NCBI RefSeq assembly: GCF_003515945.1
Contig: NZ_QWLM01000007.1
Location: 95,984 to 159,983 of the forward strand
Reading direction: 5' to 3'
DNA length: 64,000 bases
Source of the DNA: Dermacoccus abyssi
GTDB lineage: Bacteria; Actinomycetota; Actinomycetes; Actinomycetales; Dermatophilaceae
Every line of letters starts with the position of its first letter. Positions within the stretch are counted from its first letter, which is position 1. This document shows, piece after piece, positions 57,369-64,000 of this stretch. The notes beneath the pieces were generated by a model, which worked only from the letters and a program-made list of their open reading frames with translations, ran no database searches and was not told the DNA's origin. The position numbers and the translations under genes were made by a program.

Positions 57369-58261
57369 GCGGAGCCTCCTTCGACGGCGATGCGTCCGGC
57401 GCGAGACAACCTCATGGCTCGGGCGGTCAGCGTGAGGATCTCTGCCGTCTCGCGTTCACGCAATGAGGCGAACGAGGTGGGCTGCCCGTGCGAGAGAGTC
57501 GGCGCGTGCCGCAGTGCGCACGCGTCTCTCCCGAGCTCTCTGCGCTCGCGTCGGCGCAACCTCGCCGGTTCGTTCATCACCTCGACGAAAGGCAGGTACG
57601 GGTGGAGGTGCCTCAACAGCGAAACGAAAGACCGGGCAACCCCTTCCTCGTTTGCGTGCCGATCGGTGACGACGACGGCGGCGTGAGCACTCGCGAGAGC
57701 TTCAACCGTTCGCGCATCTTCCAGCCCGGGCGGGGTGACGACGACGGTGACACCGCAGTGCCGGGTGCACCCGGCCACGAGGGCGTGGACGGCGGCACCG
57801 TTGAGGTCGGCTTCGCCAGGAGGTTTGCGCATGATGACGACGTCGTCGTGCGGCTGAAGGCGCATGGTGCGACGAAAGTCGTCGCGCGTTGCCGGCTCGT
57901 TGACGGCGAGGGCCCCTAAGGCGGTGGCGGGGGTGAGCGCCGGTCTGTCGTCGTCTCCACGTGGGCCTCCGGGCGACTCCGCGAGATCGATGGTGGCGAC
58001 CAGGTCGTCGCGCAGCGTGTGTACGGCGAGCGTCAGGCCCATCCCGACGGTGGACGCTCCGCTGCCCTCTGAGGGTGAACACACGACGATGCGTCGGCCG
58101 GTGGCGATGGGATGCTGGATGTCGGCGGCTGCCGCAACGAGCGTCTGGGGAAAGGAGTCGCGTCCGATCAACCTGCCGGTGGCGGCGAGGGCGGCCCGCA
58201 GGCGGGGCCCGGCGGGGTGTTCGAGGGGCGTGGCGTGACGGTCGGAGCGGCGTGCGGGCAT
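57365..58261 (-). CDS. MinD/ParA-like protein with altered P-loop, T7SS-associated
   Basis: The 298-residue protein has the outline of a SIMIBI-class NTPase (ParA/MinD): a strand before the loop (RRIVVCSPS), a glycine-rich loop EGSGASTVGMGL near residue 55, a switch-like ATIDLAE segment, and VTVVVTPPGLEDA. The usual deviant Walker A is KGGxGKT; here both lysines are absent, so ATP hydrolysis in the normal way is doubtful. ATG 58261 follows a GAGGGAGAAGG ribosome site. It overlaps eccC by four bases and follows eccD. In other ESX systems MinD-like proteins (EspI type) are regulators; that role is an analogy only. Confidence 0.7.
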   Translation of the reverse strand: MPARRSDRHATPLEHPAGPRLRAALAATGRLIGRDSFPQTLVAAAADIQHPIATGRRIVVCSPSEGSGASTVGMGLTLAVHTLRDDLVATIDLAESPGGPRGDDDRPALTPATALGALAVNEPATRDDFRRTMRLQPHDDVVIMRKPPGEADLNGAAVHALVAGCTRHCGVTVVVTPPGLEDARTVEALASAHAAVVVTDRHANEEGVARSFVSLLRHLHPYLPFVEVMNEPARLRRRERRELGRDACALRHAPTLSHGQPTSFASLRERETAEILTLTARAMRLSRAGRIAVEGGSA

Positions 58262-58281
58262 ACCTTCTCCCTCGGGACGGG

Positions 58282-59619
58282 TCACTTCTGAAAGGTCTGG
58301 GTGAGAGCGGAGTAGACGCCGAAGTGTCCGACGAGCAGCGGCACGACGAGGAGGGCGACCCCCGCTTCGATGCGATCGGCCAGAAGTCGGCCACGAGCAG
58401 TGACGTGAGCCGGCGCTCGCAGGTGGGGGCCCGAGAGGCTGATGAGACCGGCGAGGACGAGCAGGGCGATGACGATCCCGTCTATCGTCGATCGCTCGAG
58501 ATGGTCGGCGAGTGCCGCACCGACGAGGGTGAGAATCACGACGCCGGTCAACGCGAGGGGGAGTCGTTCGATGCCGAGCGGGAAGTGGCGTGATCGCAGG
58601 AGCAGCAGGATGCCCCAGGCTGCGATGAGCGGCAGGTCCCAACGCCAGGTCGCGTTCACCCCTCGCGTGACGACGGCAGCCGCGACGACGCTCGAGCCGG
58701 CGAACCACAGGAGCGATGAGGCGAGCGCGCGGTGCGCAGTGGCGAGAACGGTGACAACCACGTCGCGCCGCAGCGTCGCGCCGTTGCTCCTCGCATCGTC
58801 GAGTGCGTTCAAGCCGGCGAGCGCTACCGCGATGCGTGGCGCGAGGCCGAGGAGGAAGGCGCATGCGACGCCGACGCACGCCGCGCCGGTGCGATGATCC
58901 ACCGGCAGACGCCAGGCGCCCGCCCACGTCACGGCGACGAGGACGATCGTGGCGATGAGCACTACCGCCCCGCGATAGGAACGGCGATGGATTTCGCGCG
59001 CCAGTTGGACGCCGCCGATCACCGCAGCCGCAAGAATGATTACGTGCGGAGCATCGGGCCGAACTGAGTGTGCGTAAAGGCCAGTGGCGACGAGGGCTGT
59101 GGTGCACAGGGCCATGCTGTGCACGGTGAAGCGTCGGGACAGTGCGGCGGCACCCAGCAGGCAGACGACGACGAGGACGGCCGCGCCACGACCGAGGAAC
59201 TCAGGGCGCCAGGTGGAGAGCAGCCACAACGCAATGACGAAGCATGACGCGCCCAGCGCGGCGCTCACGAGTCCGGGAGCGCTCCACCGGTTCTCGGTGT
59301 CCAACGGGGGAAGCTCGTCCTCGACGACATCGGCCACATCGAAAACGATGGGCTCCGGTAGCGCGTCCTGCGTGCTGGTCAGGTAGAGCCATGCGCCGTC
59401 GGCGATGTTCTCGTCGGCCAGAGTCGAGCGCTCCGACAGGGCGGGCCCGCCCATTCGGTTGAGTACCGTGCGCGTCGCTTCGTCGCTACCTCGGCGCGGG
59501 TCGCCGACGATTTCGCTCAGGCGCGGCAGGATCGTCGCGATGGGCTGATCGCTGGGCAGGAGCAGCTCGGCGTTCTTGCCGACCCCGGAGACCGTGACGC
59601 GGGTGAGAGTGGGGGCCAT
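58282..59619 (-). CDS. eccD: Type VII secretion integral membrane protein EccD
   Basis: EccD forms the pore-like core of the T7SS membrane complex. The 445-residue protein has an N-terminal ubiquitin-like domain (residues 1-95, opening MAPTLTRVTVSGVGKNAELLL, DQPIATILPRL), a linker, then 11 hydrophobic segments from WSAPGLVSAALGASCFVIA to the C-terminus. This domain order is diagnostic. I chose the ATG at 59619, at the first strand of the ubiquitin-like fold; upstream in-frame sequence is within the next gene. It is followed by the MinD-like gene after 20 bases. Confidence 0.9.
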   Translation of the reverse strand: MAPTLTRVTVSGVGKNAELLLPSDQPIATILPRLSEIVGDPRRGSDEATRTVLNRMGGPALSERSTLADENIADGAWLYLTSTQDALPEPIVFDVADVVEDELPPLDTENRWSAPGLVSAALGASCFVIALWLLSTWRPEFLGRGAAVLVVVCLLGAAALSRRFTVHSMALCTTALVATGLYAHSVRPDAPHVIILAAAVIGGVQLAREIHRRSYRGAVVLIATIVLVAVTWAGAWRLPVDHRTGAACVGVACAFLLGLAPRIAVALAGLNALDDARSNGATLRRDVVVTVLATAHRALASSLLWFAGSSVVAAAVVTRGVNATWRWDLPLIAAWGILLLLRSRHFPLGIERLPLALTGVVILTLVGAALADHLERSTIDGIVIALLVLAGLISLSGPHLRAPAHVTARGRLLADRIEAGVALLVVPLLVGHFGVYSALTQTFQK

Positions 59620-59621
59620 GG

Positions 59622-60050
59622 CTACCTGGTGTTTCCTGAGGTCGAAGTCGTACCGGCACGGCTCGTCGTCGATGATGCCGGTGAGGGCGCGTGCGAATTC
59701 GTCACGACGGGCGCGTTGCGCTGACGTTCCTGCTGAGCCTGCTTGTCGAGAAGGTTTGCGACGAAGGACGTGGCGACGCAGCCCGCGCAGAGCACGGCGG
59801 CGGCGATGACGCCGAACACGAGTGGCTTGACGTGGTCTTGGGCTTGTCGGCGCCAACGCTCTGGCCCGAAGAAGAAAGCGTTACGCAGGCGCCCACGACG
59901 CAGGTTGACCGATTCGACGATCTGCTGGTCGAACTTGCGCACACCCGATCCTTCCCCCGCGACGACGCCTCTGACTCGCGCATCGTAGGCGACCTCTCGG
60001 GGTGGCGACCAATTGCGGTCGCTCGCGTTTTTAGTTGATATTTCAACCAT
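59622..60050 (-). CDS. Small single-span membrane protein heading the T7SS operon
   Basis: The protein has 142 residues from ATG 60050 (GGCGGGA lies just upstream); an ATG at 60089 would add 13. The first 85 residues are soluble and end in an FFFGPERWRRQAQDHVKP segment, next to one transmembrane helix (LVFGVIAAAVLCAGCVATSFV) and a Ser/Thr-rich extracytoplasmic tail of about 40 residues. Arrangement (soluble N-terminus, one helix, then outside tail) recalls EccB, but the large EccB periplasmic domain is absent. It ends two bases before eccD, so it is probably a T7SS core or accessory subunit. Confidence 0.65.
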   Translation of the reverse strand: MVEISTKNASDRNWSPPREVAYDARVRGVVAGEGSGVRKFDQQIVESVNLRRGRLRNAFFFGPERWRRQAQDHVKPLVFGVIAAAVLCAGCVATSFVANLLDKQAQQERQRNAPVVTNSHAPSPASSTTSRAGTTSTSGNTR

Positions 60051-60120
60051 TCCCGCCCGCGCCGGCCAGAAGGCGGACTGTGTACTCATCCGATTGATTT
60101 CGCCCCTATGGATCGGTTTG

Positions 60121-60126
60121 TATAGT
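60121..60126 (+). promoter_or_regulatory. Candidate -10 box of the T7SS substrate operon
   Basis: TATAGT in the 127-base gap between the divergent T7SS operons, about 55 bases before the first substrate start. A TTGATT (60094-60099) lies 21 bases upstream, a long spacer, so the -35 is uncertain. The leader carries the AGGAGGG ribosome site. Confidence 0.5.
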
Positions 60127-60177
60127 CACCGAGAGGCGTTTCCGTACGCGTGAGTGGGAACGCAAGTTCGAGGAGGG

Positions 60178-60522
60178 ATGGCAAACGTGAAGTTCGACAT
60201 GGGTAGTGATGCTCTGGGAACGCTGACGAAATCGACGGGAGGTTCTTCCGACGAACTGGTCCGCCTCGTGCGCCAGTTGGTCGACGCTGCGAGTCCGATG
60301 GAGGGCAAGTTCAACGGTGCCGGGCGTGCCAAGTTCGATTCCTTCAAGCAGCGCGTCGACGAGATCACGAACGACCTGAGCAGTTCGCTGTCGGCCATCA
60401 ACCAGGGCCAGAGCGAGATGAACACCGCCACGCAGACCGGTGACCAGGACGCGGCAGATGACTGGTCGCGCAGCGAGGGCAACGCCAACTTCGATGGTGC
60501 GCGCTTCAGCGCCAACCGCTGA
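60178..60522 (+). CDS. WXG100-superfamily-like small helical protein (T7SS substrate 1)
   Basis: The 114-residue protein is predicted as two helices with a central turn: helix 1 GSSDELVRLVRQLVDAASPM, turn FNGAGRAKFDSF at the position of WxG, helix 2 QRVDEITNDLSSSLSAINQG. The Trp-x-Gly motif itself is replaced by FNG. A short C-terminal tail is rich in Asp and Asn. Size, helix-turn-helix form and place identify it as an ESX-type substrate or partner. ATG 60178 sits one base from the AGGAGG site; GTG 60187, ten bases away, is an equally good start. Confidence 0.75.
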   Translation: MANVKFDMGSDALGTLTKSTGGSSDELVRLVRQLVDAASPMEGKFNGAGRAKFDSFKQRVDEITNDLSSSLSAINQGQSEMNTATQTGDQDAADDWSRSEGNANFDGARFSANR

Positions 60523-60547
60523 CCGGACGAGAGAGGACTGAAAACGC

Positions 60548-60856
60548 ATGGCAACTTCTGACCGTATTTCTTTCGACACCGACGCCTCGTCGAATGTTCA
60601 GGGCGACATCCAGAGCATCGTTGCGCGCTTGGAGACGCTGATGAGCGAGCGTGACCGTCAGGTCTCCACGGCGATGTCCGACTTCCAGATGGACGGCGCC
60701 TCTGACGAGTACCAGCACGTCGAGACTCGCTGGAAGAACGCCTCGACGGAGGTCAAGGGCATCATTGCCCTCGTGAAGTCGACGCTGTCGACCAATGACC
60801 AGACGGCCACGACGACGCAGTCGAAGACGCGAACGGCCATTTCGAACATCGGGTGA
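60548..60856 (+). CDS. ESAT-6-like small helical protein (T7SS substrate 2)
   Basis: The 102-residue protein has the length and helical hairpin pattern of ESAT-6 relatives: NVQGDIQSIVARLETLMSER as helix 1, then FQMDGASDEYQHVETRWKNA at the turn and helix 2. The WxG turn is absent, although a Trp is present as RWKNA. Relatives that I recall are named pore-forming ESAT-6 family proteins. It probably forms a heterodimer with the protein encoded just upstream, 25 bases away. Confidence 0.8.
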   Translation: MATSDRISFDTDASSNVQGDIQSIVARLETLMSERDRQVSTAMSDFQMDGASDEYQHVETRWKNASTEVKGIIALVKSTLSTNDQTATTTQSKTRTAISNIG

Positions 60857-60940
60857 TGCGGCGCAGACGCGTGGGGCTCGGTGCGCAGATGCTCCGCCCC
60901 ACGCGTCTCAGTCGTGGTCGTGCGGCAGGGAGGGAACACC

Positions 60941-61321
60941 GTGAGTTATGACGTGGATGTCAGCCAGTGCAATGTCGTGTCCAACAACGTCGCGACGGAC
61001 ATGAAGGATTACGACGCGGCGAACAAAGCGATGGGCAAAGCCACGCAGGCCGCCGCGACGGATTCGAAGTCAACCCTTGTCGCCACCGCGATCAACGGCT
61101 ATGTAGCGCACGCCTACAACACGGACGTTCAGTCGATCAGCACGCTGACGAACAACGCCCGAAGCGGCTTGGCCGAAGCCTTGCGCTACATCGCGTCGGG
61201 CGACGACGAGATGGCACATTCCTCGATCGTGTCGCTCGACAAGACCGACGGGGCGGGAGACAACGTACCGAAGGGCACACCCGCCCAGGCACCTGCTGCG
61301 AAGGGAAACGGCAGTGACTGA
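60941..61321 (+). CDS. Small helical protein preceding the toxin gene (possible substrate 3 or targeting factor)
   Basis: The 126-residue protein opens SYDVDVSQCNVVSNNVATDM, then several helices (AEALRYIASGDDEM) and a disordered tail rich in Pro, Ala and Gly. Proteins with a similar N-terminal pattern occur in actinobacterial T7SS loci (I recall DUF6507), where they are small partners of a large effector. GTG 60941 has AGGGAGGGA six bases upstream. The stop overlaps the toxin gene start by eight bases, so the two are made together, as expected for a chaperone or targeting partner of the effector. Confidence 0.65.
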   Translation: MSYDVDVSQCNVVSNNVATDMKDYDAANKAMGKATQAAATDSKSTLVATAINGYVAHAYNTDVQSISTLTNNARSGLAEALRYIASGDDEMAHSSIVSLDKTDGAGDNVPKGTPAQAPAAKGNGSD

Positions 61322-63383
61322 CTCAGGCCTCTATCCGGGCAAGCTGCCGGTCCTGGCGAATGCGGCAGGGCTCGAGACACAGGCGAAGGAGATTCGCACC
61401 CAGGGTGCGAAGATTTCGACGACGGCCACGACGATCCACAAGGAGTGGCAGAAGCTTGCGGCGCATTTCAAATCGCCTGACACCGCGACCCTGACGGCTG
61501 CGCTCAAGCCCGGCATCACCGATGGTGACTCGGTCAAGACAGATGCCGAGACCGTTGCCAAGGCGCTGGAGGCGTACGCGAAGACGGAGCGCACGCTGCA
61601 GGCGCGCAAGACGACGCTGTTGACCGACATCGCCAACTTCGACAAGTCCATCGAGGGCGATGACGAGTGGAAGAAGGACGAGGACAAGGTCAAGGCGCAG
61701 CAGGCCCTTGTCGGGCGTATGAACCAGTTGGCCGCTGACCATACGGCGGCCGAGATCACGTGTCAGAACGCGATCGCTGCGATTTACGGAGGTGTGCGGT
61801 ACCGCCAGCAGGGAGCTGACGGCGGGGAAGCGCCGAACGGTGAGCAGCATTACGGTTACACGAAGGAAGTGCTCGACTCGGCGGCAGGTGCCGGTGACCT
61901 GCCCTGGGCGGAGGTGGCCGAGTGGGACAAACCGTGGTACCGCGACGTGTGGGACGGTGTGAAGTCGTTCGGGTCGGGGTTGTGGGAGAGCGTCAAGGGA
62001 ACGGTGACGGGCCTGAAGGCCATGCTGAATCCGTTCGACTGGAAAACGTTCTCGAGCACGTGGAAGGGGGTCGGCACCCTTGCCCTCGACGTAGCCGTGG
62101 CGACGAGCCCAGTGGCCACTGTGCTCATGCCGGAGCGCGCGAAGGAGTCGCGGACGCGGCTCAAGCAGGTTGGCACCGCTCTGCTGAACGTTGAGGAGTG
62201 GAAGCGCAACCCGGCCAAGGCGGCGGGCATGCTGACTGGTGATGTTCTGCAGACACTCATCCCGGGCGTGGGTGGTGGCCGAGCAGTGGTTGTCGCCGGT
62301 AGGGCCAGCAGGGTCGTCGGCCGAGCCGGTCAGGTTGCCACGAAGTTGGGAGCCTCTGAACGCGTCGTCAAGACGTCAACGGACGCGGTGACCAAGACGA
62401 TGAACACGGTTGCGTTCAAGATCGATGATGTGGGTCACGCAACGCGTCAGGCGGGTTATCGCGTCACCAACCCAGTGATGGATCGCGTGGTGCCGCATGT
62501 CGATCGCGCTCGCGCCACGATCACGAGGTTCAACAACCAGGTGTCCCCCTATGTTCGGGCGGCGGGCGACGCGGTTGTGGAACCGTGGGAGCGTAAGTCA
62601 TCAACCGCTCACGCTGTGAGCAACCAGAACGGTATCGCGGCGGTGCGCCGGGGCGCTCCGAGTGGCATCCCCAGCTTCGGCCCGGAGCGTGACTTCGCGA
62701 CTCTTCTCAAGACGCGTCAAGAGCAAGTGGCGACGACGCGTCCGCCGGGCGGTGGTTCCGGTAGCGGCAATGGACACCTGCCGGCCGCAGCCGATCCGAG
62801 CTATGTGCCGAAGGAGGGCGAGGTTCTTCTCCGCCCTCGTGACAAGTGGAGCGAGGGGCAGAGGGCGGAGTTCACCAAGAAGGTGGACGGTCTCAACGAC
62901 GCGATCGACAAGACAAACGATGTCACGTATGTCAAGGAGAAGGCGCCCCGCACGTTCACCCGTGCGCGGGTGCTGTCAGGCTTTGCTGATAGGGCGTACG
63001 CGCAGCGTGTTTCGGGGGGATCGATGCCGAAGGAATTCGAGCGCATGAAGGTTCCGGCCGATGTCCAGGCGAAAATCGAGGCTGCGGCTGTGAGGGCCGA
63101 GGGCAGTCGTGTTGGCTCACTCAGTAAGAGCCAGTACGAGGGCATTATCCGCGAGGAGTTGCGTCAGTACGATCTCGATCACACGCGTGATTTGCAGGTG
63201 GGCGGCTTGGATGATCCGAGGACGAATATGCAGTGGTTGGAGCGTTCGGTGAATCGTAGTGTTGGTGCGCAGTTGCGTAATCAGGGGCGGCGAGTTGTGA
63301 ATCCTTTCGTCAAGAGCGGAAGTTTCCGAGGGCCGGGTACGGGTACGCAGGTCACTGAGTTTGTGGCGGGGGCGGCGCGGTGA
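61314..63383 (+). CDS. Large candidate T7SS-secreted toxin with C-terminal HNH-like nuclease motif
   Basis: The 689-residue protein has three parts. Residues 1-165 form an alpha-helical targeting-like region (AAGLETQAKEIRTQGAKIST and onward). Residues 190-470 hold a DVWDGVKSFGSGLWESVKG-type spacer with amphipathic helices and two hydrophobic stretches (LALDVAVATSPVATVL; VVVAGRASRVVGR). After a Gly/Ser linker near 480 comes a C-terminal domain ending in DLDHTRDLQVGG (Asp-His at 622-623) followed by NMQWLERSVNRSVGAQL; the DH...DLQ.GG...N...VN.S.G.Q pattern is that of HNH/endonuclease VII-like toxin tips. Nuclease activity is inference. Codon use turns AT-richer at about 63100. Confidence 0.75.
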   Translation: MTDSGLYPGKLPVLANAAGLETQAKEIRTQGAKISTTATTIHKEWQKLAAHFKSPDTATLTAALKPGITDGDSVKTDAETVAKALEAYAKTERTLQARKTTLLTDIANFDKSIEGDDEWKKDEDKVKAQQALVGRMNQLAADHTAAEITCQNAIAAIYGGVRYRQQGADGGEAPNGEQHYGYTKEVLDSAAGAGDLPWAEVAEWDKPWYRDVWDGVKSFGSGLWESVKGTVTGLKAMLNPFDWKTFSSTWKGVGTLALDVAVATSPVATVLMPERAKESRTRLKQVGTALLNVEEWKRNPAKAAGMLTGDVLQTLIPGVGGGRAVVVAGRASRVVGRAGQVATKLGASERVVKTSTDAVTKTMNTVAFKIDDVGHATRQAGYRVTNPVMDRVVPHVDRARATITRFNNQVSPYVRAAGDAVVEPWERKSSTAHAVSNQNGIAAVRRGAPSGIPSFGPERDFATLLKTRQEQVATTRPPGGGSGSGNGHLPAAADPSYVPKEGEVLLRPRDKWSEGQRAEFTKKVDGLNDAIDKTNDVTYVKEKAPRTFTRARVLSGFADRAYAQRVSGGSMPKEFERMKVPADVQAKIEAAAVRAEGSRVGSLSKSQYEGIIREELRQYDLDHTRDLQVGGLDDPRTNMQWLERSVNRSVGAQLRNQGRRVVNPFVKSGSFRGPGTGTQVTEFVAGAAR

Positions 63384-64000
63384 GTTGGTTTCGCGGTGTC
63401 AAGTGGGAGGAGTACAGCCAGGTTTCTCCGGCGACGTTGGCGTGTGTGGATGAGGCCTTGTCGTTGTGGGATCGGAGCATTTCACGGCTGGCGAATGAGT
63501 ACTTGGGCCCGGAGATTCGTTCTGAGTTGGCGACCGAGGCCGGTTTCGCTGAGGGGTGCCGTAATGTGGCGTTGTTGGCGACGGTGATGGGGCAGCGCGA
63601 TGTTGCTGTCGCGTTGATGCGTGCCCAGGCGACCGAGGATCAGGGCAAGGATGGTCTGGTGGCGCGCGGGATGGAGCGCGGCGCGCTTCATTGGTGTGCT
63701 CAGGTGTTGAGCTTGCCGGGTTGGGAGCGGTTGTTTTTTGATCCGTGCGATGCGGATGATTTGGGGCTGGAGCTGACGTCTGAGGCTCTTAGCTTTCCGG
63801 TGACTCAGTACTTCATTGCTGGCTTTGATGCGACCAGGGATTCGTATTGGTCGAGTGAGCAGGTGCCGAGCATGAAGTATTTGTTGCAGGACATGGCAAA
63901 GATGGCTGCGTATCGTTTTTGGCCTGCGTATAACGATTTGGGGTTGTCGGCTCAGGATTTTGAGGATGAGTTGGTGGCTGATGCGGGGTTGTTGCGGCGG
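63380..64000 (+). CDS. Unknown gene overlapping the toxin stop, candidate immunity protein (partial, runs off the window)
   Basis: A GTG at 63380 overlaps the toxin TGA (GTGA) and opens a frame of 207 codons that reaches the end of the window without a stop. It begins MSWFRGVKWEEYSQVSPATL and includes FFDPCDADDLGLE and MKYLLQDMAKMAAYRFW; it is soluble, acidic and helical. I recognise no family. Translation coupling to the toxin and its position directly downstream are the pattern of immunity genes. Its codons favour TTG, GAT, GGT and CGT far more than the rest of the window, as do the last codons of the toxin gene. Confidence 0.7.
   Translation, partial: MSWFRGVKWEEYSQVSPATLACVDEALSLWDRSISRLANEYLGPEIRSELATEAGFAEGCRNVALLATVMGQRDVAVALMRAQATEDQGKDGLVARGMERGALHWCAQVLSLPGWERLFFDPCDADDLGLELTSEALSFPVTQYFIAGFDATRDSYWSSEQVPSMKYLLQDMAKMAAYRFWPAYNDLGLSAQDFEDELVADAGLLRR

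Overview
This is 64 kb of chromosome from a high-GC Actinomycetota. The GC-rich third codon positions, frequent GTG/TTG starts, many start codons preceded directly by a -10 box (leaderless mRNAs), a three-gene SdhCAB complex, an EccC/EccD-type type VII secretion system (T7SS) and a DHODH-manC-mgtA neighbourhood all fit. A member of Micrococcales (for example Dermacoccaceae or a relative) is my best guess; that is inference from gene content, not a measured placement.

Layout. (1) 1-8857: a surface-polysaccharide locus. It has Wzy-like polymerase/ligase, Wzx-like flippase and GT2 genes on the + strand, meeting a GT4 gene, rfbD and rfbB on the - strand. Divergent rfbA and an rfbC-like epimerase follow on the + strand, so the dTDP-L-rhamnose pathway is present. 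(2) 8858-12990: an insertion-sequence graveyard. It holds two broken IS30-family genes, IS481/IS3-type fragments and one intact orphan gene for an exported protein with its own terminator. (3) 12997-14463: the polyprenyl-phosphate sugar-1-phosphate transferase that would start polysaccharide assembly. (4) 14716-26199: housekeeping genes (DeoR regulator, trpS, 2'-5' RNA ligase family protein, sdhCAB, mannosyltransferase, manC, pyrD, acyl-CoA mutase large subunit). (5) 26236-27242: a membrane-anchored or exported RNase Sa-like ribonuclease with its barstar-like inhibitor. (6) 27412-36161: nucleoside uptake and salvage (Bmp/PnrA-type lipoprotein, ABC ATPase, two permeases, cdd, deoA, cupin, adenosine deaminase). 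(7) 36231-43543: the RDD/SpoIIM/DUF58/MoxR/DUF4350/DUF4129 membrane-stress type cluster and a GPDPase-membrane-domain protein. (8) 43540-51834: uridine-kinase-like, phosphosugar mutase and purine nucleoside phosphorylase operon, LpdA-like flavoprotein, TetR regulator, biotin carboxylase/BCCP and a frameshifted aldo/keto reductase. (9) 51887-64000: a T7SS locus.

The T7SS locus is the most distinctive part. The - strand operon encodes a single-span membrane protein, EccD, a MinD/ParA-like protein with an altered P-loop, EccC, and two small unknown proteins. EccB, EccE and a mycosin are not seen. The divergent + strand operon encodes two short WXG100-superfamily-like proteins, a third small helical protein, a 689-residue candidate secreted toxin with an HNH-like C-terminal motif, and, overlapping its stop, an unknown gene that runs off the window and is the candidate immunity protein. 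The toxin tip and this last gene use visibly more AT-rich codons than the rest of the window, as expected for a recently exchanged effector/immunity cassette.

Non-coding signals include a perfect 60-bp palindrome after deoA, a 65-bp tandem repeat before cdd, several strong hairpins at gene ends, and a set of TANNNT boxes 6-7 nt before start codons.
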